Origin: BOG-1155 sp963717985
Lineage (GTDB): Bacteria > Desulfobacterota > Syntrophorhabdia > Syntrophorhabdales > WCHB1-27
Assembly (NCBI GenBank): GCA_963717985.1
Contig: CAVQYC010000001.1
Coordinates: 372,001-436,000 of the forward strand
Length of the DNA stretch: 64,000 nucleotides
Direction: 5' to 3'
Positions within the stretch are counted from its first letter, which is position 1, and each line of letters opens with the position of its first letter. This document shows positions 44,821-53,745 of the stretch, in pieces. The notes below the pieces were generated by a model that was not told where the DNA came from, made no database searches, and saw only the letters and a program-made list of their open reading frames with translations. Made by a program: the position numbers and the translations under genes.

Positions 44821-45627
44821 ATGGTATCGGTGATCATTACTACCTACAACAGACGCCGCTTCCTTGAGGAAGCCCTTCAATCGGTGCTGAGTCAGGATTA
44901 CCAGGACCGGGAAATCATAGTGGTCGACGACGGCTCGTTCGACGGCTCGCAGGAGGCGGCCCGCGGGCTGCCTGTCAGGTACGAGTGGAAAGAGAACGGG
45001 GGAGTGAGCTCAGCGCGCAATCTCGGCATCCGTGCCGCCCTGGGGGACTATCTCGCGTTTCTCGATGTGGACGACCTGTGGAAGAAAGAGAAATTGAGCG
45101 TCCAGATGGCGGCTATGGAGGCGGGGGGCCATCGAATAAGCTACACGGACGAGATATGGCTTAGGGATGGCCGGCGGCTTAACCAGAAGAAGAAGCACCG
45201 CAAATACTCGGGCAATATCTACGAGCGGTGTCTTCCCCTCTGCATCATCAGCCCCTCTTCCGTGGTCATAAAGAGGGAGATATTTGAAAATGTGGGCCTC
45301 TTCGATGAATCCCTGCCGGTATGCGAAGACTACGACATGTGGCTCCGCGTCGCGTGCCGCTACCCGGTCCTCTTTATCCCCAGTCCGCTCATCGTGAAAA
45401 GGGGCGGCCACGCGGACCAGTTGTCGAGAAGCTACGAGGTAATGGACAAATACCGCATCCGGAGCCTTACAAAAATACTCGAATCAGACGCGTTGAAGGA
45501 CGATTTACGGCAACGCACTTTAGCCGAGCTGAGACAGAAATGTCTGATTGTCGCACAAGGCGCGGAGAAGAGAGGAAGACCGGAGGAAGCGCGCTACTAC
45601 CTCTCTCTCCCTGACAGCATCATTTGA
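44821..45627 (+). CDS. Family 2 glycosyltransferase
   Basis: A 268-residue GT-A-fold enzyme. VSVIITTYNRRRFLEEALQS at the N-terminus, IIVVDDGSFDGS near residue 35 and FLDVDDLW near residue 80 (the DxD metal site) are typical of GT2; CEDYDMWLRVACRYP near residue 167 is the ED-type acceptor motif. It should add a sugar to a surface polysaccharide or lipid; donor and acceptor are unknown. It stands alone, convergent with the helicase gene. Confidence 0.85.
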   Translation: MVSVIITTYNRRRFLEEALQSVLSQDYQDREIIVVDDGSFDGSQEAARGLPVRYEWKENGGVSSARNLGIRAALGDYLAFLDVDDLWKKEKLSVQMAAMEAGGHRISYTDEIWLRDGRRLNQKKKHRKYSGNIYERCLPLCIISPSSVVIKREIFENVGLFDESLPVCEDYDMWLRVACRYPVLFIPSPLIVKRGGHADQLSRSYEVMDKYRIRSLTKILESDALKDDLRQRTLAELRQKCLIVAQGAEKRGRPEEARYYLSLPDSII

Positions 45628-45652
45628 CTCCGGCACGCCGGCAATCCTCCAC

Positions 45653-47632
45653 CTATCGTCGCCGATATTTTGTAGAACGGCCGGCGGGCGCCCGTTTCAT
45701 CTGCGCTGCCGGACTCCTTTCCTCGATAGTTTCTTTCACGTTCTTTGGCGCCAGAAACCGGCAGATGCCACGAAACGACCTCTCCCCGGCGCCGCCCTTA
45801 TCGTAGAGACTCAAGGATAGCTCTTCCTTTGCCCTTGTCACCGCCACATAAAAAAGGCGCTGCTCTTCCTCGATCTCGGATGCGTCGTTGTCGATAGTCG
45901 ACCGGCTGGACGGAAATACTCCCTCCACAAGGCCGATCAGGAAGACCCGGCCCCATTCGAGCCCCTTTGCCGAATGGACCGTCGAAAGCGTCACATACTC
46001 GGAATCATCCGCTCCTTCCTTGTCGGGGTCGACCGACACGTCCGCGAGGAACTCCTTGAGACTGTGATACCGCTGGGCCATGCCTCTCAGCATCGAGAGC
46101 TCTTTTGCCCTGGACGCATCTTTTTTGTATTTGATTTTCATGATCGGGTCGTAATGGTTGATCACCTGCTCAAGCTGCTGCGCGGGAGTCAGGGAAGGGG
46201 TGGCGATCGACCGAAGGAGGGTCTTGAATGACGAGAGCACATCCGAATGCTTCTGGCCTGTGCAAAACGGTGTAATGGCCGCATCGATAACACGGCTGAG
46301 ACTGGTCTGCGCCGCTATCAACTCCAGAAGTCTCTCGACCGTTTTTGTCCCTATTCCGGGGAGCAGAAGCAGCACCCGGTGCCAGGCTAGCTCATCCGCG
46401 GGGTTCGCGATAATCCGCAAATAGGAGATGACGTCGCGCACGTGGGCCGTCTCGTAGAACTTGCGCCCCCCGAAGAGCCTGAAGCGTATCCCCCTTTTGA
46501 TCAGCTCGGACTGGAGGGGCATGGAGGTATAGGCGGTACGGAAGAGCATCGCTATCTCCCGCATCGGCACGCCCTGGCCTTTAAGGCTCTGCACCTTGCC
46601 GGCGACCCAGGCCGCTTCCTCGTAGATATCGTCAAAGCGGCGCAAGCTCGGTCTCTCCCCCGTAAGTCCCATACCGGAGACGAGCCTTTTCTCGAACTTG
46701 TGTTTCATGTTCGTGAGAACGGCGTTGCCGACGTCGAGTATGGGCTGGGTGCTCCGGTAGTTTTCTTCGAGCTTGATTACCCGGCAGCCGGGAAATCTTT
46801 TGGGAAAATCGAGGATGTTGAGATGGTTCGCGCCCCTGAACCCGTAGATGGACTGGGCGTCGTCCCCGACCGCCATGATATTGCCGTTCCCTTTTGCAAG
46901 GAGGCCGACGATATCCGCCTGGACCCCGTTCGTATCCTGGAACTCATCCACCATGATATACCGATATCTGGAAGAGATTTTTTCCCTCACCTCGTCATTG
47001 TCGAGGGCAAGCTTCAGGTAGATGAGGAGGTCGTCATAGTCGAGGCAGTTATTCCTCCGCTTGTAGTCGGTATACTCTTTTTGCACGGTCCTGATATCGG
47101 AGGTAAAGTCGTCATAATCACTATGCATCTTTTTAACCGCGTCATCGATGCTCATGTTCTTATTGACGCAGACGCTGAAAACCGTTTTCAGCTCGTTTTT
47201 CTTCGGGAACTCCTTGTCCTGGTCGTATCCCATTTTGTTGCAGCAGCGCCTGATCGCCTCTTCCGCGTCGCCTTCGTCGTATATGGTGAAGGAGCTGGAG
47301 AAGCCGAAAGCTTTGCTGACCCGCCTCAGCACCTTGCTCGCGAATGAATGAAAGGTGCCTCCATCTATCTTTGCACACCGGGGGTCGTTTCTGGATGCCC
47401 GCTGGATCATCTCCTGGGCGCTTCTCCGGGTGAAGGTGAGAAGCAGGATCGATTCGGGGTCGATATCGGTTTGCACCAGGTAAAGGGAACGATACTCGAT
47501 AACCCTTGTTTTTCCGCTTCCCGCCCCCGCAATAACAAGGACAGGCCCTTCCGTGGTCGTTACCGCCTCGTACTGGGCTGCGTTGAGCTGTGTTCTGAGA
47601 TGCTGCGCGATGTCGCTTTTGCTCCCTGGCAC
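45653..47632 (-). CDS. UvrD/Rep/PcrA-type superfamily 1 DNA helicase
   Basis: A 659-residue ATP-dependent 3'-5' helicase. Q-motif LNAAQYEAV near residue 17, Walker A IAGAGSGKTRVIEYRS near residue 34, Walker B MVDEFQDTNGVQADI near residue 227, motif III GDDAQSIYGFRGA near residue 257, motif VI VAVTRAKEELSLSL near residue 613. GTG start behind GGAGG. It is shorter than UvrD at the C-terminus. Rep, PcrA and UvrD cannot be told apart here. Confidence 0.88.
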   Translation of the reverse strand: MPGSKSDIAQHLRTQLNAAQYEAVTTTEGPVLVIAGAGSGKTRVIEYRSLYLVQTDIDPESILLLTFTRRSAQEMIQRASRNDPRCAKIDGGTFHSFASKVLRRVSKAFGFSSSFTIYDEGDAEEAIRRCCNKMGYDQDKEFPKKNELKTVFSVCVNKNMSIDDAVKKMHSDYDDFTSDIRTVQKEYTDYKRRNNCLDYDDLLIYLKLALDNDEVREKISSRYRYIMVDEFQDTNGVQADIVGLLAKGNGNIMAVGDDAQSIYGFRGANHLNILDFPKRFPGCRVIKLEENYRSTQPILDVGNAVLTNMKHKFEKRLVSGMGLTGERPSLRRFDDIYEEAAWVAGKVQSLKGQGVPMREIAMLFRTAYTSMPLQSELIKRGIRFRLFGGRKFYETAHVRDVISYLRIIANPADELAWHRVLLLLPGIGTKTVERLLELIAAQTSLSRVIDAAITPFCTGQKHSDVLSSFKTLLRSIATPSLTPAQQLEQVINHYDPIMKIKYKKDASRAKELSMLRGMAQRYHSLKEFLADVSVDPDKEGADDSEYVTLSTVHSAKGLEWGRVFLIGLVEGVFPSSRSTIDNDASEIEEEQRLFYVAVTRAKEELSLSLYDKGGAGERSFRGICRFLAPKNVKETIEERSPAAQMKRAPAGRSTKYRRR

Positions 47633-47673
47633 TCTTTCCTCCGCTCACACGGGAATTATTATTGCAAAAGGCT

Positions 47674-48459
47674 CTATTTTTCCCGGCTGCCGCCTGTTTT
47701 GTTGGAGAGAAAGGGCGAAAGGTTAATGCTGATCTGTTCGGCCGTTGTTTTCACCTGGCTGATGACCATCGGCAATTTCTCATCACTCAATGAATTTGTC
47801 AATCCGACCACCCAGATCCCGGCGACGGGAAAATGGCCTGAATAGAGGAGCGCGCCCACGGCCCTTACACCCTTCATGTACTCTTCGAGATCGACCGCGT
47901 ATCCCCGTGCCCGCGTCAACTCAACCTCCCGCAGGAATTGTTCTATGTCGACAATACTGTTCTCCGTGTATCTGCGCAGGCCCTTCTGCGAGAGCAGCTC
48001 CACCACCTCTCCGTTGTTTATTGCCGAGAGGAAGATCTTGCCGGCCACGCCCGCGACGAGAGACATATGGGAGCCCAGGGACGACGATATCTTAAACTCT
48101 TTCTGCGGCTCCACCACGTCGATGACCTTTACCGCCTCGTCCTCCCTGATGCCTAGAAATACGGTCTCATCTACCGCTTCCAGGAGCCGCTGCAGGTACG
48201 GTCGGGCAGTGACAACGACATCGGTGGTCCTCAGTATCTTTTTTGACAGCTCAAAAAGCGTATTCCCTGTGCTATACTTTTTGCTCAAGGAGTCCTTCAC
48301 GAGAAAACCTTCCTCTTCGAGCGATTTCAGTATGCCGAACGTCGTGCTCTTGCTGATCGAAAGAGACCGGGCAATGTCCGTCACTCCGAGGGGCTTTTGC
48401 TCCTTGACTATGAGCTTGATGATCTCGACGGCCTTTTTCAGTATGGGCGCATTATACAT
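47674..48459 (-). CDS. IclR-family transcriptional regulator
   Basis: A 261-residue regulator with an N-terminal winged helix (LGVTDIARSLSISKSTTFGI near residue 24) and an IclR effector domain (TVFLGIREDEAVKVIDVVEP, then SLVAGVAGKIFLSA, GYAVDLEEYMKGVRAVGA). The start at 48459 is chosen because the gene's own promoter lies at 48491-48519 and a longer frame to 48540 would cover it. IclR proteins often control catabolic genes next to them; here the divergent activation-protein gene is the probable target. The effector is unknown. Confidence 0.85.
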   Translation of the reverse strand: MYNAPILKKAVEIIKLIVKEQKPLGVTDIARSLSISKSTTFGILKSLEEEGFLVKDSLSKKYSTGNTLFELSKKILRTTDVVVTARPYLQRLLEAVDETVFLGIREDEAVKVIDVVEPQKEFKISSSLGSHMSLVAGVAGKIFLSAINNGEVVELLSQKGLRRYTENSIVDIEQFLREVELTRARGYAVDLEEYMKGVRAVGALLYSGHFPVAGIWVVGLTNSLSDEKLPMVISQVKTTAEQISINLSPFLSNKTGGSREK

Positions 48460-48490
48460 AAGTTCACTATGGCGAATTGCGATAGGTATC

Positions 48491-48519
48491 ATGATACCGT
48501 CAGGTCTTGCTTCTGTCAA
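48491..48519 (-). promoter_or_regulatory. Promoter of the IclR gene
   Basis: On the - strand TTGACA at 48519-48514, a 17-base spacer and TATCAT at 48496-48491. Near-consensus. It lies 25 bases from the divergent promoter, so one regulator could cover both. Confidence 0.6.
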
Positions 48520-48544
48520 CAAAATTGTGGGTCTGTACAAAGCC

Positions 48545-48572
48545 TTGACAGCGCAAGGAAACGTGATATAAT
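48545..48572 (+). promoter_or_regulatory. Promoter of the RACE-type gene
   Basis: Perfect TTGACA at 48545-48550 and perfect TATAAT at 48567-48572, 16-base spacer. Such a strong core normally needs repression, fitting the divergent IclR gene. Confidence 0.7.
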
Positions 48573-48640
48573 TTGACCGTCCGGTTTAGGATAGTGAACA
48601 TAAATTCGTCCTGCAACCCACCCGCATGGAGACTTCAACG

Positions 48641-50629
48641 ATGAACAGTTACAGGGTGAAATTCCTGCCGATTGAGAAAACCTTCCCCGTTGAGGAAAAC
48701 GAAACAATCCTCGAGGCGGCCATGAGGTCGGGCATTCATATCAATGCAAGCTGCGGAGGCAACGGCGCGTGCGGAAAATGCAGGATAAAGATACGTGAGG
48801 GGGAAACACGCGCATCGACCCATCCCAAAATTGCACAGTGGGAATATGATGAGGGGGTGCGTCTTGCGTGCATGACCCGTCCCCGCAGCGACCTGGTTGT
48901 GGAAATCCCTTTCGAGTCCCAGGTCGACAGGACGGCCTTGAAAAAAAGGAGAGAGCCTTCCCACATTCTCTCGGCCATGGATGTGGATCGCCTGGTCAAG
49001 GGATGGTCGGTTGACCCCTCGGTCTTTAAAAAGTATGTCGAGCTCCCTCCGCCTTCCCCTGAAGACAATATGAACGACCTCGCCAGATTGACCAGGGAGC
49101 TAAGGAAGACGCACCTGATGGCAGATGTCTCGGTAGATTTCAGGATGCTCAAGACACTGGCCGCGACATTGAGGAGGGCCGATTGGCGGGTTACCGTCAC
49201 CATCGTCCTTACGAGGAAGGGGTACACGCTGATCAACGTTGAGCCCGGCAATACCGAGGAGCAAAATTATTCGATCGTGATCGACATCGGGACAACAACG
49301 GTGTGCGGCCAGCTCCTCGACCTCGCGCGCTGTCAGGTTTACCGGCGCATGGAAGGCGCGGACAACGGGACCCAGGCGTGCACGCTCGCCGAGACCGCCG
49401 ACTACAACGCGCAGATAAGCTACGGCGAGGATGTCATATCGAGGATCGTTTATGCCCAGAAGTCCGGGGGACTGAAAAGGCTCCAGGAAGTGATCGTCTC
49501 CACGATCAACGGCGTCATCCGGGAGCTGCTGCAGATGAGCGGCATCGAAGTGGAGATGATATCCCATCTCGTGTTCGCGGGTAATACTACCATGACGCAT
49601 CTGGTCCTCGGCCTCGACCCCAAATATATTATGATGAGTCCCTACACACCGACCTCCAACTTTATCCCCCCTGTCAGGGCAATCAACATCGGCCTGAATG
49701 TCAAGGACCACGTCTTCACCTACATCTTTCCGGGTGTAGCCTCCTACGTTGGCGGAGACATCGTGGCAGGGATTCTGGGCTCCGGCATTTTTCAACGTGA
49801 TGAGGTCACACTCTTCATCGACGTAGGAACGAACGGTGAGATTGTCATCGGCAACAAGGACTGGCTGACGTGTACCTCCTGCTCCGCCGGCCCGGCTTTC
49901 GAAGGAGGCGGGATCAAATTCGGCATGAGGGCGGGCTTTGGCGCTATCGAGAAGATAAAGATCAACCCATCGACATACGAGCCGATGATTTTGACCATAG
50001 GCAGGACAAAACCCGCCGGCATATGCGGATCAGGACTGATAGACGGCGTTGCGGAGCTCTTCGAAGCAGGCGTCATCGATCAGAACGGCAAGTTCAACCG
50101 CGATCTGCCGACCGCCCGGGTAAGAGAAGGAGAAAGCGGTTGGGAGTATGTGCTCAGCTTTGCGGCCGAGAGCCATATCGGGAGGGACATAGTCCTGACC
50201 GAGGTCGACCTCGATAACCTGATTCGGGCGAAGGCTGCCATCTATGCGGGCTGCAAGACGCTTCTTGACAGCGTGGGACTTCGCTTCGAGGATTTGGAGA
50301 GGGTGATCATCGCCGGCGGCTTCGGCCACTCCATAGACCTGGAGGAGGCGCAAATGATCGGCCTCCTGCCGGATGTGCCGGTCGAGAAGTTTCTTTTTGT
50401 CGGCAACGGTTCCCTGCTTGGCGCCCGATTGCTCTCTTTCTCCCGTGAACTCTTGAAGCAGACGGAACGGATAGCAAAGACCATGACGAACATCGAGCTG
50501 GCGAATAATCCCGCATTTATGGATGAATTTATTGCGGCCCTTTTTATCCCGCATACCAACGAGAGCGCCTTTCCGCGCGTCCTCGAACAGATTCGGAACA
50601 GAAAGGAACAGGTGGAACCCCATGTCTGA
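48641..50629 (+). CDS. RACE-type reductive activator of corrinoid proteins ([2Fe-2S], ASKHA domain)
   Basis: A 662-residue protein. The start at 48641 has GGAG nine bases ahead; an in-frame ATG at 48626 has no site. The N-terminal ferredoxin domain has CGGNGACGKC near residue 39 and ACMTRP near residue 75 ([2Fe-2S] ligands). A linker is followed by the DUF4445/ASKHA ATPase domain (SIVIDIGTTTVCGQLLDLA near residue 208, FAGNTTMTHLVLGLDP near residue 312, FIDVGTNGEIVIGN near residue 387, IIAGGFGHSIDLEEA near residue 556). Such proteins use ATP to reduce Co(II) corrinoids back to Co(I) in O-demethylases and the acetyl-CoA pathway. No corrinoid protein gene is adjacent, so the partner is elsewhere. 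Confidence 0.85.
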   Translation: MNSYRVKFLPIEKTFPVEENETILEAAMRSGIHINASCGGNGACGKCRIKIREGETRASTHPKIAQWEYDEGVRLACMTRPRSDLVVEIPFESQVDRTALKKRREPSHILSAMDVDRLVKGWSVDPSVFKKYVELPPPSPEDNMNDLARLTRELRKTHLMADVSVDFRMLKTLAATLRRADWRVTVTIVLTRKGYTLINVEPGNTEEQNYSIVIDIGTTTVCGQLLDLARCQVYRRMEGADNGTQACTLAETADYNAQISYGEDVISRIVYAQKSGGLKRLQEVIVSTINGVIRELLQMSGIEVEMISHLVFAGNTTMTHLVLGLDPKYIMMSPYTPTSNFIPPVRAINIGLNVKDHVFTYIFPGVASYVGGDIVAGILGSGIFQRDEVTLFIDVGTNGEIVIGNKDWLTCTSCSAGPAFEGGGIKFGMRAGFGAIEKIKINPSTYEPMILTIGRTKPAGICGSGLIDGVAELFEAGVIDQNGKFNRDLPTARVREGESGWEYVLSFAAESHIGRDIVLTEVDLDNLIRAKAAIYAGCKTLLDSVGLRFEDLERVIIAGGFGHSIDLEEAQMIGLLPDVPVEKFLFVGNGSLLGARLLSFSRELLKQTERIAKTMTNIELANNPAFMDEFIAALFIPHTNESAFPRVLEQIRNRKEQVEPHV

Positions 50630-51371
50630 GATTTTTGCCTTTGCCGGTAAGGGCGGGGTGGGCAAGACGACCATAAGCGGCATGCTCATCCGCTACCTGG
50701 TGGAAAAGCAGCCAAGGGGCGCCTTGCTCGCAGTGGATGCCGATCCCAACGCGAACCTGAACGAGGTGCTGGGCGTCGGGTCGTATGCAACCATAGGCGA
50801 GGCCCGGGAGATGATGAAAGAGGCCGTGCCCGCCGGGATGACCAAGGAAACCTGGATGGAGCTCAAGGTACACGAATCCCTGGTGGAGAGCAAGGGCTTC
50901 GATCTCCTCGTCATGGGCAGGCCCGAGGGGCAGGGCTGCTACTGTGCGGCCAATTCACTCGTAAAAAAGTATATAGAGATCCTGAAGGAAAACTATGTCT
51001 ACGTCGTGGTTGATAACGAGGCAGGCATGGAACACATGAGCAGGCTCGTGACCCAGGACGTGGACCATTTGTTTGTCGTTTCCGACGCCACCTCAAGGGG
51101 TCTCATGACAGCCGGAAGGATACTGGAGCTTGCCGGAGAGCTCAAGCTGCACATCGGCGATGCCCATGTACTCATCAACCGCGTCCGGCCGGGCAGAGAA
51201 GAAGAGGCGGCCGGGCTGGCGGCACAGCGGGGCATTGAGGTGAACGACATAATTCATGATGACCCATCACTTTTTTCCATGGATGCGGAAGGCAAGAGCA
51301 TTTTTTCGCTGAACGGAAGCGCGGCCCTTCTCGATGCCTATGGCATCTTCGACAAAAAGCTGAAAAGATAG
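50622..51371 (+). CDS. CooC/AcsF-type nickel-insertion ATPase
   Basis: A 249-residue MinD/CooC-family ATPase. The deviant Walker A AGKGGVGKTTIS is near residue 8, VDADPNANLNEVLG near residue 39, the metal-binding CxC in GQGCYCAANSL (C106, C108) and YVVVDNEAGMEHMSR near residue 127. CooC loads nickel into carbon monoxide dehydrogenase; AcsF does so for acetyl-CoA synthase. The start overlaps the RACE-type gene by 8 bases. Together they suggest support of a CODH/ACS-type corrinoid pathway coded elsewhere. Any longer N-terminal frame overlaps the previous gene and is rejected. Confidence 0.85.
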   Translation: MSEIFAFAGKGGVGKTTISGMLIRYLVEKQPRGALLAVDADPNANLNEVLGVGSYATIGEAREMMKEAVPAGMTKETWMELKVHESLVESKGFDLLVMGRPEGQGCYCAANSLVKKYIEILKENYVYVVVDNEAGMEHMSRLVTQDVDHLFVVSDATSRGLMTAGRILELAGELKLHIGDAHVLINRVRPGREEEAAGLAAQRGIEVNDIIHDDPSLFSMDAEGKSIFSLNGSAALLDAYGIFDKKLKR

Positions 51372-51494
51372 GGGCATACTACCGAGTTGCATTCAAAGTC
51401 TCCACCCGTAGGGTGCGACCCGGCAAAGCAATATGGAGCTGGGTACGGACGTGTGAAGAAATCGCTTTTCTCGCAAATCTCTTTTTGATGCCGC

Positions 51495-53280
51495 GGGGCT
51501 TTTCAACAATCAGCGGGAAAAAGCGTCTTCTACGGCGACATGGCTACTCCTTTCGCAACCCGCTCGTGGGCGGCTTTGTCTCCTTTTCTGATCTCTTCCT
51601 TCTTTCTCGCATCCTATTCGGCCGCTTGAACTCGGCCCCTCCAGCAAAGCCTTATCCAGAGCTTTATGTTGTAACTAAAACATGCCCACAATGCCTCAAT
51701 GCCGACTTTTACAATGCCTCTTAAGCGGAACTGCCTCAATCCGAACTTCTCCTTGATCCAGGCGTTGGGGAACTCCGCGACCTCCGCCCGCTGCTTATAA
51801 ATTGCCTTCGCCTCGTCGGTCTTCATCTTTTTGAGGAAGGCGTCGACGCGAGGATCGTTCTCTATCCGGGAGATAGAACGCCCCCTGGTTGACTGGGGAC
51901 AGCACGAAAGCCTGGAGGGGCAATCCTTACAATGTTTTCCTCTGTAGTTGAACGTGGTCTTCCCCTTTTCAGTCTTCTTGCTGATATAGACAAGAGTCCT
52001 TCCTTCGGGGCAGACGTAGACATTGCGTTCAGGGTCGAAACGAAAGCATTCCGGCCAGAAAGCTTCCTCAATGCCTCTGCTGCGGAGGAAGGCCTTCCAT
52101 CCGGCGTTTGTTTCATTGAAGGACCCGATAAGATCGATGTGCCTCTCATGGGCAGTAACGATCGCCTCTCTCGTCGTGAAGCCGGCATCGACGACGAGTT
52201 GTTCCGGGTTAACGCCGGTGGTCTTTTTGATCTCATCCATAGCAGAGGGGAGAAGGGTCTGGTCGGCGGGGGATTGGGAGATCGAGACGGCGCAAATGGC
52301 CTTCTGTCTGGCGTCGGTGGAGATCTGCACGTTGTAGCTCGGGGCGTAGCCTCCGTCGGACTGCCCCATGATCCTGCACTCCGGGTCGGTTGCGCTCACT
52401 CTCGGTTCGGTGCTTCTCTTCTGCGATTTCATCTCTTTGAGTTCGTCCATGGCGCGAGATAAACGCTCCTTCCGCTCCTTCGCCGCCCGTTCTCTCGCCT
52501 TCTTAATCCGGGGGGTCGTCTCTTCTTCAGAGGCCTCTTCCATGGCCTTCACCTGGCCTTCCGCTCGGGCAAGGTGCTCGCGGATTGCTTCTTCCTTTCG
52601 GAAGGTATCCCTCCCGGCGTGAGCCCTGATCCTCGTCCCGTCGTGCATCACCCGCTCCATAGTAATGAGTCCTGCCTTCGAGAGCATCGCCAATACCTCT
52701 ATAAAGAGTTGGCGGAGAGCATCGCCGTGGGTGCTCCTGAAGTCGGCAAGGGTATGGTAATTGAAGGGACGGGCGCCCGTGAGCCATTGAAAGGCGGGAT
52801 CGTACTCCGACAGGCGGGTAATCTCGCGGGCCGAGCTGACTCCTTTGCTGTAGGCATAGACCCAGAGGCTGATAAGGAGATGGGGATCGAAGGCGGGAGC
52901 TCCGGCACTGCCTTCAACGGAATCGATATTGTCATAGTAGCCGGAGAGATCGAGGGAGCCGACGAGGTCCCATATGGCCCTGACTTCGTGGTCCTCGGGG
53001 ATGAGGGCTTCGATATCCATCGGGTGAAAAAACATCTGAGATCTATTGATGGAACGAAAGCGAGGAACCTTTTGCACTTCCGGGACTGAATCGTCCTGAC
53101 GAAACGGCTTCTTGGCTTCAACATCGCATCCGGGAAGACGTCCTTCGCTTGTATGCTCTTCAGCCACGACAACCTCCAATGCCCCTGTATTTGCCTGCTA
53201 ATTCTAGCAAACCAAAATGCGGCAATCCACACAAAAAGCAAGGGTTGGAGGAATTATTTTACTGTTTGAGACTGCCCTGA
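51495..53280 (-). mobile_element. IS1182-type insertion sequence (element 2)
   Basis: A DDE transposase gene between approximate ends. GGGGCTTTTCAACAATC near 51497 resembles the complement of the right flank (GGGCAGTCTCAAACAG near 53258-53273), so these are taken as imperfect terminal repeats. Limits are good to about 20 bases only. The transposase is quite different from that of element 1, so the two came in separately. Confidence 0.5.
51614..53167 (-). CDS. IS1182-type transposase
   Basis: A 517-residue transposase with the DUF772-type start (FRSINRSQMFFHPMDIEALI, then FDPHLLISLWVYAYSKGVSS), a charged coiled segment (residues about 190-245) and a DDE domain (MHDGTRIRAHAGRDTF, LVVDAGFTTREAI, RAEVAEFPNAWIKEKFGLRQ). 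A cysteine cluster CKDCPSRLSCCP is near residue 412. A GTG at 53167 with GGAGG five bases ahead is a better start than the TTG at 53179. No frameshift. Confidence 0.85.
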   Translation of the reverse strand: MAEEHTSEGRLPGCDVEAKKPFRQDDSVPEVQKVPRFRSINRSQMFFHPMDIEALIPEDHEVRAIWDLVGSLDLSGYYDNIDSVEGSAGAPAFDPHLLISLWVYAYSKGVSSAREITRLSEYDPAFQWLTGARPFNYHTLADFRSTHGDALRQLFIEVLAMLSKAGLITMERVMHDGTRIRAHAGRDTFRKEEAIREHLARAEGQVKAMEEASEEETTPRIKKARERAAKERKERLSRAMDELKEMKSQKRSTEPRVSATDPECRIMGQSDGGYAPSYNVQISTDARQKAICAVSISQSPADQTLLPSAMDEIKKTTGVNPEQLVVDAGFTTREAIVTAHERHIDLIGSFNETNAGWKAFLRSRGIEEAFWPECFRFDPERNVYVCPEGRTLVYISKKTEKGKTTFNYRGKHCKDCPSRLSCCPQSTRGRSISRIENDPRVDAFLKKMKTDEAKAIYKQRAEVAEFPNAWIKEKFGLRQFRLRGIVKVGIEALWACFSYNIKLWIRLCWRGRVQAAE

Positions 53281-53510
53281 CATAGTTCGCCTATCTTCAC
53301 CTTTCGAGCCTCGCCGTTCAAGCCGGGATTGCCTGACGGACATAGCGCGGCCGAAAGCGAAAGGATCCTCCGGCGAGCCATCGGAGGATTATTTCACAGC
53401 TTCTACCCCGCCAGTGGCGGCACAGGTCTCGCCAGCAAAGATGGGGCTTCGAGGCCGACTCGGTATAAAACTCTTGCAATCGGGCAGGTGATAGGGGTAC
53501 TATTGGACAT
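53180..53510. other. Right flank of IS1182 element 2 and upstream DNA of the next small gene
   Basis: No gene is supported apart from a possible N-terminal extension of the next small gene. A TGCTA-ATTC-TAGCA dyad lies near 53199 next to the transposase start and may be its operator. The rest shows CCTCCGGCGAGCCATCGGAGG, a seven-base stem near 53369. Confidence 0.45.
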
Positions 53511-53721
53511 GCCGAAACAAGAGAAAAAAAGGTATTTTCAGGATTCGCTCTTCGAGGAATTCAGGAGCGACACCTGCTACGTGTGCTGCAAAAGGATCGC
53601 GCCGAACAAGGGCGTCTGTGTGGGGCAGGGCCTCTGGCGTCATGAGGGATGTAAACCGGGCAGCCGGAAATGGTCTCAAAGCAGCATCGGTACCCGCCGT
53701 GCCCGGACAGGCAGGCCCTGA
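53511..53721 (+). CDS. Small cysteine-rich protein, possible zinc ribbon
   Basis: A 70-residue protein beginning MPKQEKKRYFQDSLFEEF and continuing with a cysteine pattern CYVCCKR...CVGQGLW..HEGCKPG, which could bind one zinc ion. The family is not recognised. The frame is open to 53329, but the ATG at 53511 gives the compact reading; no clear ribosome-binding site. Convergent with the metallopeptidase-like gene. Confidence 0.45.
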
Positions 53722-53745
53722 AATACAGCGCGCTCCAGGGGCATC

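Noticed and set aside
51413..51724. 103-codon frame on the + strand at the left edge of IS1182 element 2
   Set aside because: It runs from flanking DNA into the antisense of the transposase and has no family look.
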